A stretch of 64,000 nucleotides of DNA from Syntrophobacterales bacterium (lineage in GTDB: Bacteria > Desulfobacterota > Desulfobaccia > Desulfobaccales > 0-14-0-80-60-11), in the NCBI GenBank assembly GCA_023512475.1, contig JAILZL010000002.1, forward strand, positions 1-64,000, written 5' to 3'. The position numbers and the translations under genes were made by a program. The notes beneath the pieces are model-generated. The model saw nothing but the letters and a program-made list of their open reading frames with translations. It was not told where the DNA came from and did no database searches. Shown in pieces: positions 36,474 to 44,877 of the stretch (the stretch's first letter is position 1; each line of letters starts with the position of its first letter).

Positions 36474-37007
36474 ATGCCTCAGGCTTCCCCCCTCCCGGCG
36501 GAGATGGACAACCTGGATATGGAGGCGGTGGCCCGGGTGGCCCAGGAAGTGGAGCTCCAGGATATCTATCTGATGCAGTCGGCGGTATCCCGCCTGGGGC
36601 CGGAGCCGGTCCAGGGCAAGCTGATGCTGACGTTTGATTGCGCCACGCGACTTCTGAACGAAGCCGGCGGCGGCCACCTCCTGCCGGTGGCCTGCGATTT
36701 CGCCGTGGCGGCCCGGGAAGAGGAGGAACCCCAGCGGGAGGTCGTGCGGGTGGAGGCCACTTTCCTGGTGAGCTATCAGCTGGCGGAGCCCCAAAAAATC
36801 ACTCAAGAGGATCTCCACCACTTTGCGCGCATCAACCCCCTGTACAACGCCTGGGCCTATTGGCGGGAGCTGGTGCACAGTATGACCCTGCGCATGGGCC
36901 TGCCGCCGCTGCTGGTGCCGCTGCTGAAAATCGTCCCCCGGCAGGGGCCGAAGGCGCCCCGCCCGGAGAAAAAGCCCCGCGGCCGCCGCCGGCAGAGCCC
37001 GGCTTGA
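36474..37007 (+). CDS. SecB-like chaperone of a toxin-antitoxin-chaperone module
   Basis: This 177-aa protein resembles SecB-like chaperones. It has N-terminal VELQDIYLMQSAVSRL, beta strands EVVRVEATFLVSYQL, and the signature region FARINPLYNAWAYWRELVHSMTLRMG followed by LPPLLVPLLKI, equivalent to SecB FPYaRE...GG/PpL. The C-terminus is a basic, Pro-rich tail (KKPRGRRRQ) not found in SecB. The ATG at 36474 has GAGG eight bases upstream; in-frame ATGs at 36447 and 36504 are alternatives. Its place behind a HigBA-type pair suggests it folds or protects the antitoxin. A terminator follows. Confidence 0.82.
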   Translation: MPQASPLPAEMDNLDMEAVARVAQEVELQDIYLMQSAVSRLGPEPVQGKLMLTFDCATRLLNEAGGGHLLPVACDFAVAAREEEEPQREVVRVEATFLVSYQLAEPQKITQEDLHHFARINPLYNAWAYWRELVHSMTLRMGLPPLLVPLLKIVPRQGPKAPRPEKKPRGRRRQSPA

Positions 37008-37034
37008 GCCGGTTCCCCTCCCCAGGGTTCAGGG

Positions 37035-37061
37035 AAGCCGCTTGTGAAAGGCGGCTTTTTT
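37035..37061 (+). terminator. Rho-independent terminator of the TAC operon
   Basis: AAGCCGC (37035-37041) pairs with GCGGCTT (37051-37057) around a 9-base loop, followed by a run of six T. This is the clearest intrinsic terminator in the window. Confidence 0.8.
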
Positions 37062-37090
37062 GTTTATGGACTAGGGAGCGGTGGTGAGCC

Positions 37091-37993
37091 ATGAGAGCGT
37101 CTGTGCCGGACATTCTCCCCCGGGTCCCCCTGGCCCCCCGGACCACCTGGCGCATCGGCGGGCCGGCGGAGCATTTCGCCGTGCCCCGGAGCCTGGAGGA
37201 GGTCTTCGCCCTTTTCGAGCTGGCCGCCTCCCGGGGCTGGCCCCTGTTTTTTCTGGGGCGGGGCAGCAATATCCTGGTGGACGATGCCGGCCTGCCGGGG
37301 CTTACCCTGCAGGTGGGGGGGCTGACGGAGTTTTCCCGGCAGGGCGACCGGCTCCGGGCCGGAGCCGGAGTGGCCCTGCCCCGCCTGGCCCGCCGCCTGG
37401 CGGACATGGGGGTGGCGGGGTTTGAATTCCTGGAAGGCATTCCCGGCACCGTGGGGGCGGGAGTTCGCCTCAACGCCGGCGCCTGGGGCCGGGAGATTGC
37501 CGGGCTGCTTTCCCGGGTCTGGGTGGCCACCCCCGCCGGGCGCCTCCTGGAATTCACCCCCGCCGAGCTGGAACCGGGCTACCGGAGCACCCGCCTCCTT
37601 GCCTTCCCCCACTGGCTGGTGGTGGGGGCGGAATTCCGTCTCTTTGGCGAAGAGGATCCGGTTAGCATCCGGGCCCGCATGGCGGAGCTGGCCGCCCGGC
37701 GCCGGACGGTGCAGCCCGCCAGCCCCCGCAGTTGCGGCAGCGTCTTCAAAAACCCGCCCCAGGGCCCGGCCGCGGGCCGGCTCATCGACGAGGCGGGGCT
37801 CAAGGGGAGGCGCTTGGGCGACGCGGTGGTCTCCCGCAAACATGCCAACTTCATCCTCAACGCCGGCCGGGCCACCGCCGCCCAGGTGAAGGCCCTCATC
37901 GCCCTCATCCAGGAGGAGGTCTGGCGGCGTTTCGGGGTGGCCCTGGAGCGGGAGGTGGTGTTTCTCCCGGAGGATCTGTCCGGGCATCACTAA
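37091..37993 (+). CDS. murB: UDP-N-acetylmuramate dehydrogenase
   Basis: This FAD enzyme reduces UDP-GlcNAc-enolpyruvate to UDP-MurNAc in peptidoglycan synthesis (300 aa). FAD-binding motifs are RGSNILVDDAGL and EFLEGIPGTVGAGVRLNAGAWG. The catalytic serine is in SCGSVFKNP, and DEAGLKGRRLGDAVVSRKHANF is diagnostic of the type II enzyme. It lacks its usual mur/fts neighbours and is flanked by the TAC terminator and an intergenic repeat. Confidence 0.95.
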   Translation: MRASVPDILPRVPLAPRTTWRIGGPAEHFAVPRSLEEVFALFELAASRGWPLFFLGRGSNILVDDAGLPGLTLQVGGLTEFSRQGDRLRAGAGVALPRLARRLADMGVAGFEFLEGIPGTVGAGVRLNAGAWGREIAGLLSRVWVATPAGRLLEFTPAELEPGYRSTRLLAFPHWLVVGAEFRLFGEEDPVSIRARMAELAARRRTVQPASPRSCGSVFKNPPQGPAAGRLIDEAGLKGRRLGDAVVSRKHANFILNAGRATAAQVKALIALIQEEVWRRFGVALEREVVFLPEDLSGHH

Positions 37994-37995
37994 AA

Positions 37996-38142
37996 ACACC
38001 CCTCCCCCAGATCTGGTGGGGTGAGGCGGCCAGATTATGCCCGTTTGACGAAGCCAGATCCCATTTATGGGGATGGGGGAGGGAGTTTGGGAAGGGCAGG
38101 GTCTGTGACCCCTGGCCTCTCTCCCGAACAACCTTTGTCAAC
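37996..38142 (+). repeat. Intergenic hairpin repeat, copy B
   Basis: This is a full copy of an interspersed element. It starts acacccctccccCAGATC, continues with a middle part containing GTTTGACGAAGCCAGATCCC, a CCCATttATGGG-type pairing, a G-rich run, then GGGCAGGGTCTGTGACCCCTGGCC and a tail aacaacctttgtcaaca. It is clearly homologous along its length to 39617-39757. It lies between the convergent ends of murB and the J/ParA-like gene. Confidence 0.7.
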
Positions 38143-38237
38143 ACCCTGCCAGGTGGCACAGACCGGGAGGTAAAGCGGGCCGGGGTCGGGGTCGGCGGGG
38201 CTGGGAGCCGCCGAGCCATCCGGTCCGGGGCCGGCGC

Positions 38238-39257
38238 TCAGGAGAGGAACAGCCGTCCCAAGGCCGAAAAGGGGCCCCGGGCCGGATCCGATTCCCGGGA
38301 GGCCCACGGCACCAGGTCCCGCACGCTTGTGGCGATCTCCTCCCGATAGGGCAGGCTGAGAACCGTGATGGTCACTCCCAGGCACCGGGCTGCCACCTCC
38401 TGCAGGCGCCGACCCATTTCCCGGGGCCGGTCCCGGCGGCTGACCTGATTGAAAAGGACAAGGGGCCGCAGCTCCGGGGCCGGCACCGGGCCGGCGGGGC
38501 GGCCCTCCGGGGGAAGGCGGTGCCGCAGTCGCTTCAGGAGGCCGTAGGCCCTGACCAAGGCGGCGGGCTCACAGGTGGTGACCAGAAGCTGGCGCGGGGC
38601 GGCCAGAAACAGGTCCAGAGCCCCGGTCGTGGGGGCCGCCCCCAGGTCGCACAGGATGTCCTCCGCCCCGAGGCCCTGGAGGTGGGCCAGGAGGGCATTC
38701 CAGGCAACGCCGCCGGCCTCGCCCTCCGGGAGCCCCAGGTCCTCCCGGGTCAGGAGGGCCGGACCCCAGAGGCTCTGGCGCCCGCGGCCCCGGCCTTCTC
38801 TGACCTCGGAGCAGGCGGCCCGGGAGCCGGGCAGCTGTCCCAGATAGAGGGGCAAGGTGGGACCGGCCGGGTCCAGATCGGCCAGAATCACCCGGCGCCC
38901 GGCGCGGGCCAGGAATACCCCCAGGTTGGCGGCCAGGATGCTGGCCCCCACTCCTCCTTTGGCCCCGGCCACCGCGATGAGCCGGGGCTTGGGAAGGGGC
39001 GGAGCCTGACGGAGATGGGCCCGGAGGAGGTCATAGGCCTCCTTGACGGCCACAAACCGCGCCTGCCGGGCGGCCGCCGTCCATCCCGGGAGCGGGGAGG
39101 CGGCATCCGGATGCCAGCGCCGCACCTGCCGCCGGAAGGCCTGCCGCAGCCGGGGCAGATCCAGGGCGGCCCAAAACCCCGGCCCGGCCACCTCCTCGGG
39201 GGAAAAGAGCAGCCGGGCGGCGTCGGTGAGGCGCTCAGGTCGGGCTCCGGGGGGCAT
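38238..39257 (-). CDS. J-domain-like / atypical ParA-MinD ATPase fusion
   Basis: This 339-aa protein joins an N-terminal J-like segment (FRRQVRRWHPDAAS, HPD at 49-51, and FVAVKEAYDLLRAHL) to a ParA/MinD-fold domain. The P-loop reads GAKGGVGAS (98-106): the second, signature lysine of KGGxGK[TS] is replaced by Ala, as in CpaE/TadZ-type proteins. ILADLDPAGPTLPLYLG, ILCDLGAAPTTG and VLFNQVSRRDR follow as in ParA relatives. It may position a complex rather than hydrolyse ATP. The ATG at 39257 has AGAGGAG seven bases upstream; the frame extends to 39287. It is alone between two repeat copies. Confidence 0.8.
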   Translation of the reverse strand: MPPGARPERLTDAARLLFSPEEVAGPGFWAALDLPRLRQAFRRQVRRWHPDAASPLPGWTAAARQARFVAVKEAYDLLRAHLRQAPPLPKPRLIAVAGAKGGVGASILAANLGVFLARAGRRVILADLDPAGPTLPLYLGQLPGSRAACSEVREGRGRGRQSLWGPALLTREDLGLPEGEAGGVAWNALLAHLQGLGAEDILCDLGAAPTTGALDLFLAAPRQLLVTTCEPAALVRAYGLLKRLRHRLPPEGRPAGPVPAPELRPLVLFNQVSRRDRPREMGRRLQEVAARCLGVTITVLSLPYREEIATSVRDLVPWASRESDPARGPFSALGRLFLS

Positions 39258-39840
39258 TGTCATTCTCCTCTGCCCGGCATTTTGCATGGAGGATGCCAGG
39301 CCGAGGGCGCAAAGGAAGGGAGAGGCCCGGTCGGGGGCCCTGGCGGGACGGCCGGAAAGACCGCCTCCCGGTGCGAGTCTTGCTCCCGAGGGAAGTGCAG
39401 GTTAACCGGCCTATTTTCCTGAAAAAGGCGGAAGGAAAGGTCCGGATGAGATGTCAGGGAATCCTATCCCCCCGGCCCTTTATCAGAGCCGCGGGTGGCA
39501 TGGTGGGGGTGAATGGCGGAGGAAAGCCGACGCCTCCCGGGAGGGCGTGTTCCATCCTTGAAATATCCCCTTGCAATTCTGTTTGAAAAAGTGAACTTAA
39601 TAGATTCTGTTGAAAGACACCCCTCCCCGAGATCCGGTTGCCGGACGATGGTCCCGGTTTGCCGAGGCCACATCCCGGCTATGGGGCTGGGCGGGGGGTC
39701 CGGAGCTGGGGCAGGGTCTATGACCCCCGGCCCCGTGAATAAGCTTGTACAACAATCCGCTGATCCGGAGGAGCGGGGGTGGCGGCTGAGGAGGCCGCTA
39801 TCCCGCTTTCGCCCGGACGTCAGCATCTCAGGAGGACGAC
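39258..39840. other. Long gene-free region before the pyruvate-kinase-domain gene
   Basis: These 583 bases have no convincing gene. The right third holds repeat copy C (39617-39757). An AT-rich stretch around 39560-39612 may be promoter DNA for the gene at 39841, but no well-spaced -35/-10 pair was found. The left part is GC-rich with nothing recognisable. Confidence 0.5.
39617..39757 (+). repeat. Intergenic hairpin repeat, copy C
   Basis: This copy matches copy B from acacccctccccGAGATCcGG through a middle part with GGTTTGCCGAGGCCACATCCC, a CTATGGGGCTGGG segment, GGGCAGGGTCTATGACCCCCGGCC, and a tail aataagcttgtacaaca. The GGGTC/GACCC stem is kept although the loop differs (TAT instead of TGT). 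It lies about 85 bases before the next gene. Confidence 0.7.
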
Positions 39841-40410
39841 ATGATCCGGCGGGAAGTGTGGTATTTCGACAAAACCGGCCCGGAAAACACCGAGGCCTGT
39901 ATCCAGTTGCTGGAAAAGGCGGCGGAAGAGGGCTTCCGGCACTTCGTGCTGGCCTCCACCACCGGTGCTTCCGGGGCTCAGGCGGTGCGCCGGCTGGCCG
40001 GCCGGGACCTCAACCTGGTGGTGGTGGGCCACTCCGTGGGCTTCAAGGGTCCCAACATCGACGAATTTCTTCCCGAGCATTATGAGGAGATCGTCCGCCG
40101 GGGGGGCAAGGTGCTCAAGGCCACCATCCTCACCCACTCCTTAGAGACCGCCATTGCCGAGCAGTTCAAAGGGAGCGCCCCCACCCTCCTCATCGCCAAC
40201 ACCCTGAGGCGCCTGGGGCATGGCCTCAAGGTCTGCTGTGAGATCGTCATGGAGGCGGTGGACGCCGGGCTCATCCCCGAAGGTGAGGAGGTGGTGGCCG
40301 CCGGGGGCACCGCCCGGGGCTGGGACACGGTGGCCCTCCTGAAGAGCGCCGCCTCCAAGCGCTTCCTGCAGCTCAGCGTCCTGGAGCTGTGGGCCAAACC
40401 ACGGGTCTGA
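39841..40410 (+). CDS. Stand-alone pyruvate kinase C-terminal (alpha/beta) domain protein
   Basis: This 189-aa protein resembles only the C-terminal PK_C domain of pyruvate kinase (HFVLASTTGASGAQAVRRLAG, LVVVGHSVGF, AAGGTARGWDTV) and lacks the catalytic barrel. Such proteins occur in archaea and some bacteria and may bind a phosphorylated ligand; the activity is unknown. AGGAGG stands eight bases before the ATG. It converges with the PfkB kinase gene, which may be coincidental. Confidence 0.82.
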   Translation: MIRREVWYFDKTGPENTEACIQLLEKAAEEGFRHFVLASTTGASGAQAVRRLAGRDLNLVVVGHSVGFKGPNIDEFLPEHYEEIVRRGGKVLKATILTHSLETAIAEQFKGSAPTLLIANTLRRLGHGLKVCCEIVMEAVDAGLIPEGEEVVAAGGTARGWDTVALLKSAASKRFLQLSVLELWAKPRV

Positions 40411-40424
40411 ACTCCGGGGCGGGG

Positions 40425-41369
40425 TCAGGGGAGAGCCGGGGGGCGGCCGAAGACCTGGACATGCCGCTCAGCCACCTCCGTCAGGGTGAAGCGGTGTTCC
40501 TGGGTGCCGGCCTTTTCCACCGCAAAGCTGGCCACGGCCGCTCCCAGTTGGGCGGCCTCCGGCCACGGCAGCCCCGAGATGAGGCCCTTGATCAGGCCGG
40601 CCCGGTAGGCGTCCCCGGCCCCGGTGGGGTCCACCACCTGGCGGGGGGGCACTGCCGGAAGGCGCTGCCGTTTGCCGCCCTGCACCACCTCCGAGCCCTG
40701 GTCCCCCCGGGTGACGATGAGGGTGGGGGTGAGCTGAAGGAGCTGAGGGGTGGTGAGGCCGGTTTTCTGCTGGAAAAGCTCCTCTTCGTAGTCATTGACG
40801 ATGAGGGCCAGGGCACCGGTGACCATCTCCCGGAGCTCCTCCCCGCCCCAGGCCGGGATGGACTGGCCGGGATCGAAGAGGTAGGGCACCCGGCGCTCTT
40901 TATACCGGCGGCTGTAGGTGAGCATGTCCTCGAGGTTCCCCGGCGCGATGATGGCCAGGGCCCGCCGGGAGTCCAGGCCGTCCAGGGCGTATGCCGACGG
41001 GTGCTTCATGGCCCCGGGATTGAATCCGGTGATCTGGTTGTCCGCCAGGTCGGTGGTGATGTAGGCCGACGCGGTGAACTCCTGGGGGATGAGACGGATG
41101 CCGTCCACAGGCAGCCCCAGGCGGCGGAGCCACTCCTCATAGGGCCCGAAATCCCGGCCGGCGGTGGCCAGGATCAGGGGGCGCTCCCCCAGAAGGTGCA
41201 GGTTATAGGCGATATTGCCCGCGGTGCCGCCGAACCGCTCGGTGAGGCCGTTCACCATGAAGCAGACGTTCAGGATATGGATTTTATCCGGCAGGATGTG
41301 GTCCGCAAAGCGGCCGGGAAAATCCATGATGCGGTCGTAAGCCAGCGACCCGGAAACCAGAATGCGCAT
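40425..41369 (-). CDS. PfkB-family carbohydrate/nucleoside kinase
   Basis: This 314-aa protein of the ribokinase superfamily has the N-terminal glycine motif FGGTAGNIAYNLHLLG and the C-terminal anion-hole motif DPTGAGDAYRAG with the catalytic Asp. Overall it looks like adenosine/ribokinase-type sequences of the COG0524 group, and the substrate cannot be told from sequence. GGAGGGGAGG precedes the ATG. It is last in a seven-gene run, 88 bases after folC. Confidence 0.88.
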   Translation of the reverse strand: MRILVSGSLAYDRIMDFPGRFADHILPDKIHILNVCFMVNGLTERFGGTAGNIAYNLHLLGERPLILATAGRDFGPYEEWLRRLGLPVDGIRLIPQEFTASAYITTDLADNQITGFNPGAMKHPSAYALDGLDSRRALAIIAPGNLEDMLTYSRRYKERRVPYLFDPGQSIPAWGGEELREMVTGALALIVNDYEEELFQQKTGLTTPQLLQLTPTLIVTRGDQGSEVVQGGKRQRLPAVPPRQVVDPTGAGDAYRAGLIKGLISGLPWPEAAQLGAAVASFAVEKAGTQEHRFTLTEVAERHVQVFGRPPALP

Positions 41370-41457
41370 CGCCTCCCCTCCTTGCGCCGGACCGGCTCCG
41401 GGTGAGGCCGCCGGTCCCTGAGACCTTTTCGGGTTTTGCCCGAGCGTCGGGCCGGCC

Positions 41458-42753
41458 TTACGCCGGCTCGCCCTCCCGCCCCTCCAGATAAGCCTTGGCT
41501 TCCCCCACGGTGAACAGGGAGCCGGTGATGACGATGTGATCCTTCGGGCCGGCCAGCTCCCGGGCCCGGCGGATGGCCTCCGGCACGCTCTCCGCCGTCA
41601 GGGTGGGGACCCCCACCGCGGCCACCCGGGCAGCCAGCTCTTCCGGCGGGGCGGCCCGGAAATACCGGGGCCGGGTGCAGATGACCGTGTGGGCCAGGGG
41701 CGCCAGCTTGGCCAGAATGCCGGCCATGTCCTTGTCGGCCATGATCCCCAGGACCAAAAAAATCCGCCCGGATTTTTTCAGGCTCTTCAGGGTGCGGGCC
41801 AGGATGCCGGCCGCCGCGGGGTTGTGGGCCCCGTCCAGCAGGATGCGGGGGTCCGCCGCCAGGCGTTCCAGGCGGCCGGGCCAGCGGACCTGGAGCAACC
41901 CCCGGCGCACGGCCTGCTCCGGAATCTCATACCCCCGGGAGACCAGGACCTCCAGGGCCGCCAGGGCCAGGGCGGCATTGGCGTATTGGTGGCGGCCGCT
42001 GAGGTTGACCGTCAGGTCATGGAGCTCCCACTCCAGCCCGAAATAGGTGAAGCGTCCCGGGGGCTGGCCCCGAACCCGGAAGTGGCGGTCCGCCACATAC
42101 ATGGGCACCTGGGCCTCCTGGCAGCGCCGCCGGAAGATCTCCAGCACCCGCCCCTGCCGGGCCCCGGTGATGAGGGGCGCACCGGGCTTGATGATGCCGG
42201 CCTTCTCCGCCGCCACCTCCTTGAGGCTGTGCCCTAAAAACTCCTGGTGATCCAGGGCGATGTTGGTGATGACGGTCACCAGGGGCGACACGATGTTGGT
42301 GGCATCCAGGCGGCCTCCCATGCCGGTCTCCAGGATGATGGGCCGGGCCCCCTCCTCCAGGAAGTAGAGGAAGGCCATGGCAGTGACGCACTCAAAGAAG
42401 GTGGGGGGCTCCGCCTCCTCCATGACCTGCCGCACCCGGTTGATGAGGTCCAGCAGACGCTCGTCCCCAATATCCTGCTCCTGCAGCCGGAAGCGCTCAT
42501 TGAGGCGCACCAGATGGGGGGAGGTGAACAGGGCCGCTTTGTAACCCGCGGCCGTGAGGATGGCGGAGAGCATGGCCGCCACCGACCCCTTGCCGTTGGT
42601 GCCGGCGATGTGGAGGTATTCCCCCCGGGTGTGGTCCACCCCCAGACGGGCCAGCAGGTTCAGGGTGGAGGAGAGGCCGAACTTGATGCCGTATTTCTGC
42701 AGCCCGAAGAGCCACTGGATGGCCGCCGGAAGCTCAGAGAAGGGAGCCGTCAT
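41458..42753 (-). CDS. folC: Folylpolyglutamate / dihydrofolate synthase
   Basis: This Mur-ligase-type enzyme (431 aa) adds glutamate to (dihydro)folates. The P-loop is GTNGKGSVAAML, followed by LFTSPHLVRLNERF and the carbamylated-lysine region. The C-terminal domain has LDGAHNPAAAGIL. Its ATG overlaps the stop of the BamE-like gene by 4 bases. accD, the frequent partner of folC, is not adjacent. Confidence 0.94.
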   Translation of the reverse strand: MTAPFSELPAAIQWLFGLQKYGIKFGLSSTLNLLARLGVDHTRGEYLHIAGTNGKGSVAAMLSAILTAAGYKAALFTSPHLVRLNERFRLQEQDIGDERLLDLINRVRQVMEEAEPPTFFECVTAMAFLYFLEEGARPIILETGMGGRLDATNIVSPLVTVITNIALDHQEFLGHSLKEVAAEKAGIIKPGAPLITGARQGRVLEIFRRRCQEAQVPMYVADRHFRVRGQPPGRFTYFGLEWELHDLTVNLSGRHQYANAALALAALEVLVSRGYEIPEQAVRRGLLQVRWPGRLERLAADPRILLDGAHNPAAAGILARTLKSLKKSGRIFLVLGIMADKDMAGILAKLAPLAHTVICTRPRYFRAAPPEELAARVAAVGVPTLTAESVPEAIRRARELAGPKDHIVITGSLFTVGEAKAYLEGREGEPA

Positions 42754-43205
42754 TTCTTCCCGTCCAGCCGTTCGAATTCGTGACTCTGGACCGTGTTGCC
42801 GTCCGGAGTGAAATGGATGGTGAGCCGGCTCTTCACCATCCTGCCCTCCGTCTTGGTGGGCAGCCGTTTCATGCGGTGGTCCTCATCCAGATAAAAGGCG
42901 GCCCGGCTCTCCTCCCCTCCGGGGATGCGGCCGGTTTTGGGATCCTTGGGCGGGGCATCGGTATAGCCCACATACTTGTAGATCAGACCCTCGGGGCTGC
43001 GGACGATCTCCTGGGGCTCGCCGAACCACAGGAGAATTTCATGCTTTTTGGTGCTGCCGTTTTTGATTTTGGCCACTTTCCGCTGGTCCAGATTATCTCC
43101 CCCGGCTTCCCGCCAGCCGGCGCACAGGACCACCCCCAGCAGCAGGGCCGCCACGGCCGCCAGCCGCCATACCGCCGGGGACAGGCGTATTCTCAGGTCA
43201 CTCAT
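42750..43205 (-). CDS. BamE/SmpA-like exported protein
   Basis: This 151-aa protein has one N-terminal hydrophobic segment (LAAVAALLLGVVLCAGW) whose cysteine (VVLC/AG) could be a lipidation site, then a BamE-like fold (KIKNGSTKKHEILLWFGEPQEIVRSPEGLIYKYVGY). The similarity is to the BamE/SmpA domain used in several envelope lipoproteins, so a role in outer-membrane assembly is not assured. GGAG lies eight bases before the ATG. It is coupled to folC. Confidence 0.75.
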   Translation of the reverse strand: MSDLRIRLSPAVWRLAAVAALLLGVVLCAGWREAGGDNLDQRKVAKIKNGSTKKHEILLWFGEPQEIVRSPEGLIYKYVGYTDAPPKDPKTGRIPGGEESRAAFYLDEDHRMKRLPTKTEGRMVKSRLTIHFTPDGNTVQSHEFERLDGKK

Positions 43206-43249
43206 AGGTCAGGCTCCTTTCTCATGCCGCCCGGACTGCATCCGTCAGG

Positions 43250-43921
43250 TTAACTGAGGAGCACGGCGAGGATGCCCCCCAGGAAAATGGCGTCGAAGGT
43301 GCCGGCGCCGCCGATGGAGGCCACCGGCGCGCCCAGGTGGGCCACATCCTTCAGGTGCAGCAGATCCGCCCCCACCAGGATCCCCCAGGTGCTGGCGATA
43401 TAGGCGCACGGGGCCCGGAGCTCCGGCGGGCACAGCAGGTAGGCCCCCAGCGCGGCCAACAGCGGCGGCACCAAGGCCGGGACCGCAATGCCCAGGCCTT
43501 TGACCGGCCGCGCCACATAATACATCACCGCGGTGACCAGCGCTAGATTGATGAACAGCCCCGGGACCCACTGCATCTTGGTAAGGAGATAAAAGGAGAG
43601 CCCCGCCGGGATCAGGGCGCCGCCCACATTCACCGCCAGGATGGTCTCCCGCCGGAGCCGCTGCCTGGGCAGGCGCACCCGCATGCCGAAATAGCGGACC
43701 TCCTCCTGCACCACCACTTCCCCCCCTTCCAGCCGGGCGAGGGGGATGTTCACCAGGCTCCCCAGCAGGGTAAAGATGAGGAGCCAGAAGATCATGTGCG
43801 GCGACAGGCCCAGCTTGATGAAGGCATTCCCGATCATCCCCACCAGCAGGAAAGGGAAAAGCACCAGGGTGACCAGGAAAAAGAGGGCCATGAACAGGAA
43901 TACCAGGGGCGGGAAGATCAT
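43250..43921 (-). CDS. DUF1614 membrane protein
   Basis: This 223-aa polytopic membrane protein has about six or seven helices. DUF1614 members are of unknown function. It shows [36 protein letters not shown] and [23 protein letters not shown], the last of which is characteristic. The start at 43921 gives an ATGA overlap with the sigma-54 activator; the frame runs on upstream inside that gene, but that part is a shadow. Coupling suggests the activator or its target pathway involves this protein. Confidence 0.85.
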   Translation of the reverse strand: MIFPPLVFLFMALFFLVTLVLFPFLLVGMIGNAFIKLGLSPHMIFWLLIFTLLGSLVNIPLARLEGGEVVVQEEVRYFGMRVRLPRQRLRRETILAVNVGGALIPAGLSFYLLTKMQWVPGLFINLALVTAVMYYVARPVKGLGIAVPALVPPLLAALGAYLLCPPELRAPCAYIASTWGILVGADLLHLKDVAHLGAPVASIGGAGTFDAIFLGGILAVLLS

Positions 43922-44877
43922 CGGGCGTGCTCCTTGGCCGGTTCCAGGCCGTAGACCTTGATCTTGAAATTCAGCTCCTCCAGGGAAATCTCCAGGCGGC
44001 GGGCCACCTCCTCCCGGTTGAAGGCAAAGCGTTCCAGGGTCTTGCGGATGTACTCCCGCTCCATCTCCTGGGGGGAGGGTTCCGGGGGCAACCCCTCCTC
44101 CTCGGGCGTCCGGGGCTGGAAAGCCGGGGGCAGCTCCGCCAGGGTGAGCACCTCCCCCTCGCACATGAGCACCGCCCGCTCCATGATGTTTTCCAGTTCC
44201 CGGATGTTCCCCGGCCAGGGGTAGCGCCGCATGGCCGCCAGCACCTCCGGGGCCAGGCACCGCACCGGCCGCTGGTATTTGTCCCGGAAGCGCCGCAGGA
44301 AAAACTCCGTCAGCCAGGGCAGGTCCTCCAGGCGCTTCCTTAGCGGCGGCAGGGTGATGGGAAAGACATGGAGCCGGTAGAAGAGGTCCTCCCGGAAGCT
44401 CCCCTCCCGCACCATGGCCTCCAGGTCCCGGTTGGTGGCGGCAATGATGCGCACGTCCACCTTCAGGGTGCGGGTGCTTCCCAGGGGCTCAAACTCCCGG
44501 CTCTGCAGGACCCGGAGGATCTTGGCCTGGGTGGCGGGGGAGAGCTCCCCCACCTCGTCCAGGAACAGGGTGCCCCGGTGGGCTAACAGAAACCGGCCCT
44601 CCCGGCGGCTGGTGGCGCCGGTGAAGGCCCCCCGTTCATGGCCGAAGAGCTCGCTCTCCAGGAGGGGCTCCGGCAGGGCGGCGCAGTTCACCACCACAAA
44701 GGGGCCTTGGCGCCGCAAGGAATTGAGATGGATGGCCTGGGCCGCCAGCTCCTTGCCGGTGCCGGTCTCCCCCAACAGGAGCACCGTGGCCTCGGAAGGG
44801 GCCACGATCTCCATGAGACGCAGGGCCTCCCGCATCCTGGGAGAGTCACCGATCACCCCGGGAAACTGGAAACTCAC
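43918..44877 (-). CDS. Orphan sigma-54-dependent transcription activator
   Basis: This 319-aa protein is an AAA+ domain plus DNA-binding domain with no receiver or other sensor domain. Walker A is [12 protein letters not shown], the sigma-54 contact loop is [12 protein letters not shown], then FLDEVGELS (Walker B) and the R-finger region. A Fis-type HTH ends the protein ([21 protein letters not shown]). Lacking a sensor domain, it may be controlled by level or by a partner, as PspF is. It overlaps neighbours on both sides by 4 bases. Confidence 0.93.
   Translation of the reverse strand: MSFQFPGVIGDSPRMREALRLMEIVAPSEATVLLLGETGTGKELAAQAIHLNSLRRQGPFVVVNCAALPEPLLESELFGHERGAFTGATSRREGRFLLAHRGTLFLDEVGELSPATQAKILRVLQSREFEPLGSTRTLKVDVRIIAATNRDLEAMVREGSFREDLFYRLHVFPITLPPLRKRLEDLPWLTEFFLRRFRDKYQRPVRCLAPEVLAAMRRYPWPGNIRELENIMERAVLMCEGEVLTLAELPPAFQPRTPEEEGLPPEPSPQEMEREYIRKTLERFAFNREEVARRLEISLEELNFKIKVYGLEPAKEHAR

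Noticed and set aside
39400-39480. RNase P RNA-like string (ggaaaggtccgg)
   Set aside because: Only one short motif resembles it; the surrounding conserved helices are not found.
43922-44260. Apparent N-terminal fusion to DUF1614
   Set aside because: The frame is only open inside the sigma-54 activator gene; the DUF1614 ATG at 43921 with the ATGA overlap is the natural start.
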